Notes: generated from the sequence alone by a model not told the origin. Positions 1 to 9,774 are shown, counted from the first letter of the stretch. The stretch is DNA of 18,220 bases from Deinococcus seoulensis (GCF_014648115.1 NZ_BMQM01000051.1:1-18220); one strand, 5' to 3'. Numbers and translations are program-made.

Positions 1-106
1 CTAGTTTCAGTTGCTCGTCGGACATGCCGTCAGACTCTCATCTCTCGACGTGAGTTGCCCCTGCCCACGCCCGCACCGCAACCACCCAAAGCATGACCGG
101 CCGCGC

Positions 107-112
107 TATCCT
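107..112 (+). promoter_or_regulatory. -10 element of the TPR gene
   Basis: TATCCT fits the Deinococcus -10 consensus TAnnnT and lies 8 nt before the ATG at 121, so the transcript would be leaderless or nearly so. A purine-rich GAGGAAG also lies just before the ATG and could act as a Shine-Dalgarno site if transcription starts further upstream. No -35 hexamer is recognisable. I see nothing else in bases 1-106. Confidence 0.5.
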
Positions 113-120
113 GAGGAAGA

Positions 121-1545
121 ATGATTGACGTGGCCACCACCTGGCAGCAAGCCTGCGCGGCACTCGCGGGGGGCGACTACGACACGGCCTTTTCCATCCT
201 GGAAGGCGCCATGCACGAAGCCCGCAAACCCGAACGCGCCCGCCTCGCCCTGCACCTGGGCAGCGTGCACGCCCTGTACGGCGACTCGGCCCTCGCCGAG
301 ATCGGCGCGGCGCTGCGCGAGGCGCGCACCCTCGACCCGGCCGTGCGCGCCGACCCGCTGCACCTCGCGCTGATCGCGGAACTCGACGCCCGCACCCACG
401 GCCCCGACGCGACCGCCCCCGCGCAGACCGTGCGGGACGCCCCCGATCCGCTCGCCCGCTTTCACGCCATGTGCGCCCTGGCCCTGGCCGGGAAACCGCA
501 GGAGGCGCTGGACCTGCACATTCCCATCACGGACCTGCCCCCGCACCTGCGCTGGCGGCTGCGCTCCTGGGAGGCCGACGCGCACGAGCAACTCGGCCAG
601 ACCGCCGAGGCCGTCAACCTGTACGCCGAGGCCGCGCACCACGCCGACGGCCTGAACCGCGCCGTGATGCTGCAGGAACAGGCGGCGCTGCTGCTGCAAG
701 AAGGCCAGTCGGACGCCGCGAACGCCGCGCTGAACCAGGCCCGCCCGCTGTACCCCACGCACCCCACGCCGGACGAACTGGAAGAAGTCAGCCTGAACCT
801 CGCCACCTGGCATTACCTGCGCGCCCAGACCCTCCTGAACCTCGGGCAGCCCGACGCGGCGCACGACATGATCCGCGAGGCCGCCCGCCTGGAAGCGCAG
901 TACGGCGACCCCAGTTACGGCGTGGCGCTGGTGCGCGGGCAGGTCCTGACCCACCTGGGCCAGCAGGAGCAGGCCATCACCGCCTTCGAGTCGGCGCTGG
1001 CCCTGGCGACCGAAGCCGACCGCCCCTACGCCAACCACGAACTGGGCGTGGCGCTGCTGGACCTCGACCGGCCCGTCGAGGCCCGCGAGAAACTTGAGGC
1101 AGTCCTGAACGAACCCGAGTACCCCTACCTGCCCGAGGTGCTGGCCGACGTGGCCGAATGCGACTACCGCCTGGGCCGGTTGCAGGAAGCGCAACTGGCC
1201 GCCGAGCAGGCCCTTGCGCAGGGAGCCGTGGTGCCTGCCAGTCTGGTGCTGGGCAGCGTCGCCCTGGATTACTTCCAGCTGGACGAGGCGCTCGAACACT
1301 ACGGGCGCGTGATCCGCGAGGCCGCTCCCGCCAGCCGTGACTGGGTCGCCGCGCACCAGATGGCCACCGACGTGATGGCCCAGCAGGGCTTCCCGGACCC
1401 CGCCGCCGCGTACGCCCACGCCCAGCAGGCCCTGACCCACACCCCGGAAAGTGACGACTGGCACGGCACGCTGCTCGACCACATCCGCAAGGCCGAGGCG
1501 CTGATGGCCGAGAAGGGCGGCAGCGGCGGCCGCATGCTGAACTGA
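121..1545 (+). CDS. TPR-repeat protein, cytoplasmic
   Basis: The 474-aa protein is made almost entirely of paired amphipathic helices with the tetratricopeptide pattern (small residues at helix contacts, Y/L-G-x-x-x-E/D-A turns). The clearest repeats fall at roughly residues 195-420, including the segments [18 protein letters not shown] and [18 protein letters not shown]. There is no signal peptide or membrane segment, so a cytoplasmic protein-protein scaffold is likely; the partner cannot be read from sequence. The start at 121 is supported by TATCCT 8 nt upstream. The TGA stop at 1543-1545 is the first three bases of a dispersed repeat, so that repeat may have set the C-terminus. The next gene converges from the minus strand. 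Fold is confident, biological role unknown. Confidence 0.85.
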   Translation: MIDVATTWQQACAALAGGDYDTAFSILEGAMHEARKPERARLALHLGSVHALYGDSALAEIGAALREARTLDPAVRADPLHLALIAELDARTHGPDATAPAQTVRDAPDPLARFHAMCALALAGKPQEALDLHIPITDLPPHLRWRLRSWEADAHEQLGQTAEAVNLYAEAAHHADGLNRAVMLQEQAALLLQEGQSDAANAALNQARPLYPTHPTPDELEEVSLNLATWHYLRAQTLLNLGQPDAAHDMIREAARLEAQYGDPSYGVALVRGQVLTHLGQQEQAITAFESALALATEADRPYANHELGVALLDLDRPVEAREKLEAVLNEPEYPYLPEVLADVAECDYRLGRLQEAQLAAEQALAQGAVVPASLVLGSVALDYFQLDEALEHYGRVIREAAPASRDWVAAHQMATDVMAQQGFPDPAAAYAHAQQALTHTPESDDWHGTLLDHIRKAEALMAEKGGSGGRMLN

Positions 1546-1647
1546 CACGGACTCCGATTGAATGGCTGATAAAGCTGCTGGGTCCGAGCGGACTCGTAGA
1601 GCTGCGTAGCAGAGCGAGTAGGCGCAAAACAGACGGAACCCGCATCA
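1543..1647. repeat. Dispersed mosaic repeat, copy A (105 bp)
   Basis: The copy begins TGACACGGACTCCGATTG and ends CAGACGGAACCCGCATCA, giving imperfect terminal inverted repeats. It shares its left end, the AGAGCTGCGTAGCAGAGC module and the AAACAGACGGA right end with copy C (15315-15475), and its two ends with copy B (6913-7052). It lacks the GGACGTGGAG module and second internal hairpin of copies B and C. No coding capacity is evident. The size, non-coding nature and terminal inverted repeats match the class of small non-coding repeats known from Deinococcus; exact family membership is not established here. Confidence 0.8.
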
Positions 1648-1660
1648 GTCGGGTTCCGTC
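1632..1660. terminator. Bidirectional hairpin between convergent genes
   Basis: A perfect 11-bp stem GACGGAACCCG / CGGGTTCCGTC encloses the 7-nt loop CATCAGT. It lies between the TPR gene (+) and the beta-propeller gene (-). The left arm is the right end of repeat copy A; the right arm lies outside the repeat. There is no U-tract on either strand, so it is a plausible but atypical terminator. Confidence 0.6.
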
Positions 1661-1689
1661 GCGTGGCAGGGCGCCGCTCGCCCCTAGGG

Positions 1690-3474
1690 TTACTTCACGT
1701 CGAAGACGGTGACGGTGCCGGGTTTGCCCAGCAGGCCGGAGCCGACCATCAACTGCCGTCCGTTCTGCGACCACGCCAGCAGACCGGTGGACGTGTTGAA
1801 CTTCCCGGTGCGGGTCAGCAGGGCGCCGGTGGCGGTGTCGAACACCTGCAGGGCGTTCTGGCTGGCGTTGGTCAGCACGGCCAGCCGTTTGCCGTCCGGG
1901 CTGAAGCGCAGGGCGCGCACGCTGTCCGTGAAGGGCAGGGTCTTGAAGGCGCTGGTCGCGCCGGGCTTGAGCAGCGCCACGAAGCGGTCGTAGTTCTCGT
2001 TGAAGTACACGACGGCCAGTGTGCCGCCTGCACTCTGCTGGAATTCGGTCGCTTCGGCGTCGGCCGGGAGTTTGAAGGCCAGGGTCTGCTTGCCGGTCGC
2101 CACGTCGTAGCGGAACACGTTCCCCTCGTGCGGGATCACGTAGATGCCCTTGCCGTCCGGGCTGGGCAGCGCGTCGTGAATGTCCTCGACCTTCAGTTGC
2201 TTGGCCGTGACCTTGCGGATGACCTTGCCGGTGGTGGCGTTCATCAGGGCCATGCCGTAGTACCCGCTGACCACTGCGAAGGTCCCGTCGGGCGAGGCGT
2301 GCAGGGTGTCGTACTCGGCGTCCTCGTCGAGCTTGGCGACGTTCACGTTCACTCCGGCGCGGCGTACGGCCACGTCCAGGCCGCGCAGCGTCCAGATGTT
2401 GTTCCCCTGCCCCAGGTAGGTGTCCAGGCGGCCGGTGCCGCCGACCTTCAGTTCCTGCATGCTGTTCAGGTTCAGGAAGCGGCCCAGGCCCGCGTGCGGG
2501 ACGTTGCCCACGAACGCGCCGGTCCAGGCGTTACTGGACGGCAGGACGCTCTCCTGCGTGGCGGGCGCTTCGAGGTCCTGCGGGTCCAGCAGGGCCACGC
2601 GGCTGCCCAGCGCCAGCAGTTGCCCGTCGGGTCCGGCGACCACCGGGCCGTCGGTGTCGAGCATGAACGGCTCGCCGGTGGCCTCGCCGGTCTGCGGGTC
2701 GATGCGCTGCGCCTCGCCGTAGAACACGGCCAGCAGGTCCGTGTCGTTCAGGAACAGCAGCGAGTCGTCCTGCGGGTCGAGGTCCTCGCCGCCTTCCACG
2801 CTGACGGCGTCCTGTCCGGCGCGCAGGATCAGGGCCTCGCTGCCGGTGCGTACGGCGACGGCCTGCCCGTCCGGGCTGAAGCTGGCGCCCAGCGCGTCGG
2901 GTTCCTCGTTCAGGGACGCCTCGGCCAGCACGGTGCCGTCGGCGAGGGTCACGAACTGCACGCGGTCCTCGAAGGTCAGTGCGGCGCGCGTACCGTCGGG
3001 CGAGACGGCCACCCCGTAGATGTCCCCGTCGCCCAGCACGTCGCCCCGTTGCCCGCTGGCCAGGGTCACGCGTTTCAGGGTGCCGTCGTCGAGGGTCAGC
3101 AGGTTGCCCTGCGCGTCGAAGGCCAGCGTGGCGTCGTATGCGGTCTTGCCGCTGCGGATCTCGCGGCCGGTCGCCACGTCCCAGACGGTCCAAGTCTCGC
3201 TGTTCATGGCGGCCACGCGCCGCCCGTCGGGACTGACGGTCAGGCCGTCGATCTCGCCTTGCAGGGTGTAGAACCCGATGACGGTCTTCAGGGTGCGGTC
3301 CAGGATCAGGATGCCGTTGTCGGCGTTCACGGCCACCCGTCCATCGGGCAGGAACGCGCCGAACTCACTGTCCGCGCCGGGCAGCGTGTACACCTGCGCG
3401 GGCGTAAGGGTCAGGGCGGAGGCAGCGGTGCTGAGACTCAGGGCGGCACTCAGGAACAGAGCAGTGATCTTCAT
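1690..3474 (-). CDS. Exported WD40/YVTN-like beta-propeller protein
   Basis: The 594-aa protein begins with a Sec signal peptide (MKITALFLSAALSLSTAASA, residues 1-20) with no lipobox, so it should be periplasmic or secreted. The rest contains at least six blades with the recurring turn SPDG (for example SPDGRRVAAMNSETWTVWDV, SPDGTRAALTFEDRVQF, SPDGKRLAVLTNASQNAL), typical of WD40/YVTN propellers, each followed by V.D..TG-type strands. No catalytic motif is visible; such propellers usually scaffold proteins or bind ligands. I chose ATG 3474 over an upstream in-frame ATG (3516) because it starts the signal peptide and has TACAGT 7 nt upstream. It is transcribed alone, 118 bp downstream of glnS. 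Confidence 0.85.
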   Translation of the reverse strand: MKITALFLSAALSLSTAASALTLTPAQVYTLPGADSEFGAFLPDGRVAVNADNGILILDRTLKTVIGFYTLQGEIDGLTVSPDGRRVAAMNSETWTVWDVATGREIRSGKTAYDATLAFDAQGNLLTLDDGTLKRVTLASGQRGDVLGDGDIYGVAVSPDGTRAALTFEDRVQFVTLADGTVLAEASLNEEPDALGASFSPDGQAVAVRTGSEALILRAGQDAVSVEGGEDLDPQDDSLLFLNDTDLLAVFYGEAQRIDPQTGEATGEPFMLDTDGPVVAGPDGQLLALGSRVALLDPQDLEAPATQESVLPSSNAWTGAFVGNVPHAGLGRFLNLNSMQELKVGGTGRLDTYLGQGNNIWTLRGLDVAVRRAGVNVNVAKLDEDAEYDTLHASPDGTFAVVSGYYGMALMNATTGKVIRKVTAKQLKVEDIHDALPSPDGKGIYVIPHEGNVFRYDVATGKQTLAFKLPADAEATEFQQSAGGTLAVVYFNENYDRFVALLKPGATSAFKTLPFTDSVRALRFSPDGKRLAVLTNASQNALQVFDTATGALLTRTGKFNTSTGLLAWSQNGRQLMVGSGLLGKPGTVTVFDVK

Positions 3475-3481
3475 GAGATGC

Positions 3482-3487
3482 ACTGTA
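3482..3487 (-). promoter_or_regulatory. -10 element, leaderless start of the propeller gene
   Basis: On the minus strand TACAGT (TAnnnT) is followed by exactly 7 nt (GCATCTC) and the ATG at 3474. No Shine-Dalgarno site is present, so initiation at a 5'-terminal ATG is expected. Confidence 0.55.
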
Positions 3488-3567
3488 AACAACTTCACAC
3501 CGCTGCCGCGCCACACATGCGTGTGAGGGGGCCGCGGTGTGAACCGGGTTCAGAAAGGGAAGGGGGG

Positions 3568-3584
3568 AAGCCCGGTAACGGGCC
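3568..3584 (-). terminator. Possible glnS terminator
   Basis: On the minus strand, just after the glnS stop, the stem GCCCG-ttac-CGGGC is followed by a pyrimidine run (TTCCCCCCTTCCC). An outer arm TGAACCGG (3540-3547) / CCGGTTCA (3588-3595) could close a larger structure. The stem is short and the tract is mostly C, so confidence is low. Confidence 0.35.
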
Positions 3585-3592
3585 AGTCCGGT

Positions 3593-6055
<2,463 letters not shown>

Positions 6056-6105
6056 GCCGCCCAGAATACCGGTGTTCACGCCCCGCCACCGTCATGCTGG
6101 GTGCC
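6056..6105. promoter_or_regulatory. Compact divergent promoter region of glnS and the GNAT gene
   Basis: Only 50 bp separate the two proposed start codons. On the minus strand TATTCT (6063-6068) is followed by GGGCGGC and the glnS ATG. On the plus strand CATGCT (6093-6098) is followed by GGGTGCC and ATG 6106. Both have the 7-nt spacing of leaderless genes. Each promoter's upstream DNA overlaps the other, so mutual interference or shared control is plausible (inference). Confidence 0.5.
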
Positions 6106-6915
6106 ATGACCCCCGCTGGCCCCCACCCGACCCCCGAACCCGTGCGCGTGCGGCGCGTGACCGACCCCGCCGACCCGGCCCTGCACGCCTTCGGCGTCAT
6201 TCAGGAGCGCAGTTACTACGCGCCGGAGATGCTGATCCCGCCCGAGATGTTCGGCATGCTGATCACCCGCCGCGACCCGCAGCGCGAGGACCGGCTGCTG
6301 GTCGCGCAGACCCGGGGCGGCGAGGTGCTGGGCGGCACGCTGATCTCCCACCTGCCGCTGCCGGGACCGCTGGGCGGCGCGGTGTTCAACTCGTTCATGG
6401 CGGTCACGCGGGCGGCGCGTGGGCTGGGCGTGGGCCGCGCCCTGCACCGCGCCACGCTGGACGGCGCCCGGCAGGCGGGACTGCGCGGCGTGTTCGCCGA
6501 CAGCGTTCACCCCTCCCGGCAGAGTGAGGAGGACCGCGCCGCCGAGGCCGCGACCGGCGTGGAACCGTCGGCGCGGCGCGCGGCCCTGCACGCGCTGGGC
6601 CTGCGAACCGTGAACGTCCCGTACTGGCAGCCGGTGGGCGGCCCGGACGGCGGCCCCCTGACCGACCTGGACCTGCTGTACCACCCGCTGAACCCGGACG
6701 AGACGGACCCAGACGAGATGAACCCGGACGACCGGAGCGTGCCGCTGGCGCTGGTGACCGGCGTGCTGCGCGCCTACTGGACCGGCTGGCTGGGCGAGGA
6801 GCGCGCGCAGGTCGAGGCGCAGGCCCTCGCGGAACGCTCTGGTCACGCGGCGCGGGTGGGTCTGCTGCCCGGCACGGACGCCCCGACGTACTGGTCGGGG
6901 TCAGCGGGCCGCTGA
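6106..6915 (+). CDS. GNAT-family N-acetyltransferase
   Basis: The 269-aa protein has the GNAT acetyl-CoA pyrophosphate-binding motif (R/Q-x-x-G-x-G/A) at residues 105-110, [10 protein letters not shown], after strand VFNSFMAV. The substrate is not predictable. Residues about 195-210 contain a short acidic tandem repeat, [16 protein letters not shown], encoded by three 15-bp DNA units. The C-terminal 60 residues extend beyond a minimal GNAT fold. ATG 6106 is preferred because CATGCT, one mismatch from TAnnnT, lies 7 nt upstream; ATG 6094 in the same frame, adding MLGA, is the alternative. The TGA stop at 6913-6915 is the first three bases of repeat copy B. The gene diverges from glnS and converges with the exported repeat protein at 7050. 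Confidence 0.8.
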   Translation: MTPAGPHPTPEPVRVRRVTDPADPALHAFGVIQERSYYAPEMLIPPEMFGMLITRRDPQREDRLLVAQTRGGEVLGGTLISHLPLPGPLGGAVFNSFMAVTRAARGLGVGRALHRATLDGARQAGLRGVFADSVHPSRQSEEDRAAEAATGVEPSARRAALHALGLRTVNVPYWQPVGGPDGGPLTDLDLLYHPLNPDETDPDEMNPDDRSVPLALVTGVLRAYWTGWLGEERAQVEAQALAERSGHAARVGLLPGTDAPTYWSGSAGR

Positions 6916-7052
6916 TACGGACTCCGATTGAATGGGCTGCAAAGACCATTCAATCCGAGCGGATGCGAGTAGGAGCTGGGCGGGTTCCGGACGTGGAGTG
7001 GGCAGATCGGTGGTGTTCCGATCTGTTAACGAAACAGACGGAATCCGTATTA
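6913..7052. repeat. Dispersed mosaic repeat, copy B (140 bp), supplying two stop codons
   Basis: Terminal inverted repeats TGATACGGACTCCG and CGGAATCCGTATTA match at 12 of 14 positions. Inside are a perfect 10-bp hairpin GATTGAATGG (6926-6935) / CCATTCAATC (6946-6955) and an 8-bp hairpin CAGATCGG (7003-7010) / CCGATCTG (7018-7025). The TGA at its left end is the stop of the plus-strand acetyltransferase, and the TTA at its right end is the TAA stop of the minus-strand gene. It fills the whole space between the two convergent genes and may also act as their terminator. Confidence 0.85.
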
Positions 7053-7751
7053 AAGCCTGCCCAGCACGCCGCGCACCTGGGTCTGCGTGTCGCGGTCCAG
7101 GCTGTCCTGTGCGGGCAGCGTGACGGCGCGGTTCAGGACGGCGCGTGCCTGCGGGTCGCGGATCAGGCTCAGGGCGATTCCGGCGTGGGCCTGCACGAAC
7201 ACGCTGTCCGGCGCGGCGCGGGCGGCGCGGGTGGCGAGGTCGCGGGCGCGTCCGGCGTTCCCGCCGCTGATCGCGCCGGCTTTCGCCCAGGCGCCGGCGT
7301 GCCATTCGGCCAGGATGGCCTGGATGTCCGTGCGTTCCGGCGCGAGGCTCAGGGCGCGTTCCAGGGCGGCGCGGGCCTGCCGGGCGGTGTTCAGGGCGCT
7401 CAGGGTGTACCCCCCGGCGCGGGCCTGGATGCCCAGGGCGCTGCCCAGCGCGAGGTGACTGTCGGCGCTGCCGGGCGCGGCACTCACGGCCTGCCGCCCG
7501 GCGTTCACGGCCCGCGCGGTCCAGTCGGGGCCGGCGGCGCGGTACTCGGTCATGGCGGCGGCGGCGCGGCTGGCGGTCACGGCGTCCCCGGCCTGCGTGG
7601 CGGCCGCGAAGGCGCGGGCGTACTCGCCGCTGCCCAGCAGCGTGGCTGCTGCGGAGGGGGGCGTGGCGGTCAGGCGGGGGGCGGTCAGGGCGGGGGCGGC
7701 CATGGCGGTGGCCGCGCACAGGGTCAGGATCATGAGGGAGCCGCGCTTCAC
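7050..7751 (-). CDS. Exported alanine-rich helical (TPR-like) repeat protein
   Basis: The 233-aa protein starts at GTG with a Sec signal (KRGSLMILTLCAATAMAAPA), followed by alanine-rich helices resembling TPR/Sel1-type repeats, for example SADSHLALGSALGIQARA and DIQAILAEWHAGAWAKAGA. No lipobox or membrane anchor is seen, so it is probably periplasmic. Function is not recognised; a periplasmic adaptor role is the most that can be inferred. I chose GTG 7751 over the upstream in-frame ATG (7805) because it gives the signal peptide and has TATCGT exactly 7 nt upstream. The start codon lies in one arm of a perfect 12-bp inverted repeat. The TAA stop is provided by repeat copy B. Confidence 0.75.
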   Translation of the reverse strand: MKRGSLMILTLCAATAMAAPALTAPRLTATPPSAAATLLGSGEYARAFAAATQAGDAVTASRAAAAMTEYRAAGPDWTARAVNAGRQAVSAAPGSADSHLALGSALGIQARAGGYTLSALNTARQARAALERALSLAPERTDIQAILAEWHAGAWAKAGAISGGNAGRARDLATRAARAAPDSVFVQAHAGIALSLIRDPQARAVLNRAVTLPAQDSLDRDTQTQVRGVLGRL

Positions 7752-7785
7752 GCCTGCCACGATAACGGGCGGACGTGAAGCGCGG
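7741..7785. promoter_or_regulatory. 12-bp inverted repeat flanking -10 and containing a GTG start codon
   Basis: CCGCGCTTCACG (7741-7752) and CGTGAAGCGCGG (7774-7785) are perfect reverse complements separated by 21 bp. The -10 element TATCGT of the minus-strand gene (7759-7764) lies in the loop, and its GTG start codon (7749-7751) lies in one arm. It could be an operator, a terminator for the gene upstream, or an RNA hairpin that hides the start codon in read-through transcripts. Confidence 0.6.
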
Positions 7786-7838
7786 CTGATGGACATGCGG
7801 CCCATGGACGTGCGCTCTGGCCGGAGAGGACCGGCGGG

Positions 7839-8372
7839 TTACGCGGCGGGCTGGTCGGTGCCGGGCCGGGTGGCGGGCGTGGGTTCGGCGTCCGGGGTGC
7901 GGCGGCCCCGGCTGGGTCGTTCGGCGTCGGCGGGCGCTGCCTGAGCGGCGCTGGTGGCGGCACTGCTGGTGGGGGTGGTGGCCGGGGTGCCGCTCTGGGC
8001 GGCGACGCGGCTCAGGGTGGTCTCGAAGGCGCGCAGGGCGTCGCTGGCTTCGAGGTCCGCGACGGCGCGGGCGTTCAGGGCGCCGAGTTCCTCGCGGGTC
8101 ACGGCGTACTCGGGGGCGTCGTGGCCTTTCAGGGCGTGCAGCACGCGGTAGGCGGTGGGGGCCTCGATGGTCGCGCCCTTGCTGGTGGTGACGGTGGGAT
8201 CGCTGTGCATGTCCGCGCCGATCAGGGTGATGGTCTGCGGGCTGATCAGCGTGACGCGGTCACCGCGTTCCTCCATGTGCGCGGCGAGTTGCAGCAGGCC
8301 GCGCAGGTCGAGCATGTGGTGGAACAGGTCGAGGTGGGCCAGCATGGCTCCGGCTTTTTTCAGGGTGTCCAT
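7839..8372 (-). CDS. Conserved-looking protein of unknown function (177 aa)
   Basis: Residues 1-125 look like a compact mixed alpha/beta domain: a helical N-terminus (MDTLKKAGAMLAHLDLFHHM), a strand-rich middle (GDRVTLISPQTITLIGADMH) and helices to about 125. The C-terminal 50 residues are a disordered, Thr/Ala/Pro-rich tail. There is no signal peptide or transmembrane segment, so it should be cytoplasmic. I do not recognise the family. Codon bias agrees with neighbouring genes. The promoter is distinctive: a consensus-like -35, an AATAAT -10 ending 6 nt before the ATG, and an inverted repeat spanning the spacer, implying regulated leaderless expression. The palindrome resembles the Deinococcus radiation/desiccation response motif, so a stress-response role is possible but unproven. 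Confidence 0.75.
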   Translation of the reverse strand: MDTLKKAGAMLAHLDLFHHMLDLRGLLQLAAHMEERGDRVTLISPQTITLIGADMHSDPTVTTSKGATIEAPTAYRVLHALKGHDAPEYAVTREELGALNARAVADLEASDALRAFETTLSRVAAQSGTPATTPTSSAATSAAQAAPADAERPSRGRRTPDAEPTPATRPGTDQPAA

Positions 8373-8378
8373 ACCCGC

Positions 8379-8406
8379 ATTATTCTGTTTTGGGCAGAAT
8401 TGTCAA
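8379..8406 (-). promoter_or_regulatory. Promoter with operator-like palindrome in the spacer
   Basis: On the minus strand TTGACA (8401-8406), a 16-bp spacer and AATAAT (8379-8384) precede the ATG at 8372 by 6 nt. The inverted repeat ATTCTG (8382-8387) / CAGAAT (8395-8400) with a 7-bp centre runs from the edge of the -35 into the -10. Its core TTCTGTTTTGGGCAGAA resembles the DdrO-bound 17-bp motif with arms TTATGT/ACATAA, differing in one symmetric position per arm plus the centre. The region is AT-rich compared with its surroundings. Confidence 0.6.
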
Positions 8407-8436
8407 GAGGTGTTTTGCATAATCAGCCCGCGCAGT

Positions 8437-9615
8437 TTAATTATCGACCTGACTGCGCCCGGTCAACGTCACCGGCACCTGCAATGTCTTCCCGCCCCGC
8501 AGCACCGTCAGGGTCACGGTATCGCCCGGCTGGAACGCCCGCACCGCGTACTGGAACTCGCTGAAATTCACGATCCGCTTCCCGTTCACGGCCGTCACGA
8601 TGTCACCCGACACCCGCTCGTCGTTCCCGTCCAGCCGCAGCGGCTGCAACCCCGCCTTCTCGGCCGGACTGCCACGCGACACGCCCGTGAAGAACGCGCC
8701 CGGCGTGTCCCCCAGCTTCAGCAGGCGGCTCAGCGTGACGAAGTCCTTCTCGGTCAGCATGAACAGGTCCCCGAACGCCCCGCCCAGCGTGATCCCGATC
8801 ACCGGCGCGTCGCGTTTCTCACCGCGTTTCAGGGCCGTCAGCCGCGCGTCGGTCACCGTGACTGGCACCGCGTACGCCCGGCTACGCCGACCCTCCAGCC
8901 GGAGGTAACTCACGATGCCCGTCACCTGCCCGGTCGCGTTCAGTACCGGCCCGCCACTGTCGCCCGGCACGACCGGCGCACTCAGTTCCAGCGTGCCCGG
9001 CGGGAAATCCGCGCGGCCCGCATCTGAATCCAGGCCCGTCAGGCGGCCCGTCTTCGGCCGCAGAAAATCCCCGTTCCCGTTCCCGATCGCCAGCGCAATG
9101 TTCCCCACGCCGGGCGCGCCGGTCGCCAGCGGCAGGAACGGCGTCCCGGCCGGGACCTTCACCCGCAGCAGCGCCAGATCATCCTGGTCGTTATACCCGA
9201 CCACCTCCACCGCGTAGCGTTTGCGGTCCAGCGTCTGCGCGCTCAGGTTCCGCGCGCCCTTCACCACGTGGTACGCCGTCAGGGCCAGTCCGTCCGCCGA
9301 GATCAGCACCGCCGACCCCACCCCGTCCGGGTCGTCGCAGCGGGTCGGCACGCACTGCTCGATGCGCAGCGTGGCGGGCCGCGCCTTCTGGAACAACGCC
9401 TGAAGCCGCGACTCCTCGGCCGCCGTCAGCGGAGCCGGACGCGCCGTGGTCGCGCGCCGCTCGGCGGCACCGGGCGCGGCTGCCGGCGCCGACTGCGCGG
9501 CCACCGGCGCCGCCCAGAGCGGCAGGGCCAGCATGGCCCCCAGAAGGGCCCGGCCCGGCAGAAACGAGCGGCGGGCGGGCGTGACGGACCTGCGCGGAGC
9601 TGGGCTGGCGTTCAT
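8437..9615 (-). CDS. HtrA/Deg-like S1C serine protease with PDZ domain
   Basis: The 392-aa exported protease has an N-terminal signal (arginine-rich start, hydrophobic [18 protein letters not shown], residues about 23-41), a trypsin-like domain and one C-terminal PDZ domain (about 275-385). The triad is intact: His116 in TAYHVV, Asp146 in DDLALL and Ser220 in GDSGGP. HtrA-type enzymes degrade or refold damaged envelope proteins. Two cysteines at 88 and 93 (CVPTRC) could form a disulfide near the first strands, unusual for the family. The start at 9615 is the first Met before the signal; no good TAnnnT or Shine-Dalgarno site precedes it, so it is less certain than others. The gene diverges from the cyclotransferase-like gene at 9775. 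Confidence 0.9.
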   Translation of the reverse strand: MNASPAPRRSVTPARRSFLPGRALLGAMLALPLWAAPVAAQSAPAAAPGAAERRATTARPAPLTAAEESRLQALFQKARPATLRIEQCVPTRCDDPDGVGSAVLISADGLALTAYHVVKGARNLSAQTLDRKRYAVEVVGYNDQDDLALLRVKVPAGTPFLPLATGAPGVGNIALAIGNGNGDFLRPKTGRLTGLDSDAGRADFPPGTLELSAPVVPGDSGGPVLNATGQVTGIVSYLRLEGRRSRAYAVPVTVTDARLTALKRGEKRDAPVIGITLGGAFGDLFMLTEKDFVTLSRLLKLGDTPGAFFTGVSRGSPAEKAGLQPLRLDGNDERVSGDIVTAVNGKRIVNFSEFQYAVRAFQPGDTVTLTVLRGGKTLQVPVTLTGRSQVDN

Positions 9616-9696
9616 GCTTCAGTGTGCGCGCGCCGCGCCCGGCCGGCTGTGTCGGAAGTCCCCATCCGGCCCCCACCGTCCGGCTCCAACCGGTCC

Positions 9697-9745
9697 GGCC
9701 CCGGCAGGGGCTACCGCCGGGCTGTCCATCCGCCCCGCCGGGGCC
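9697..9745. repeat. GC-rich inverted repeat upstream of the cyclotransferase-like gene
   Basis: GGCCCCGGC (9697-9705) and GCCGGGGCC (9737-9745) are perfect reverse complements 31 bp apart in the divergent intergenic region, 16 bp upstream of the -10 TAGATT. It could be an operator, but in DNA of this GC content a chance 9-mer is possible. Confidence 0.3.
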
Positions 9746-9761
9746 AGGGCCGACCGGACGC

Positions 9762-9767
9762 TAGATT
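9762..9767 (+). promoter_or_regulatory. -10 element, leaderless start of the cyclotransferase-like gene
   Basis: TAGATT is followed by 7 nt (CCCAGGC) and the ATG at 9775. There is no Shine-Dalgarno site. Confidence 0.6.
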
Positions 9768-9774
9768 CCCAGGC

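Noticed and set aside
106..1548. Minus-strand open frame covering the TPR gene
   Set aside because: Biased composition with no recognisable fold. The plus strand encodes clear TPR repeats.
6056..6079. Longer glnS start at ATG 6079
   Set aside because: It would overlap the -10 TATTCT (6063-6068). ATG 6055 has the 7-nt spacing seen at many other genes here.
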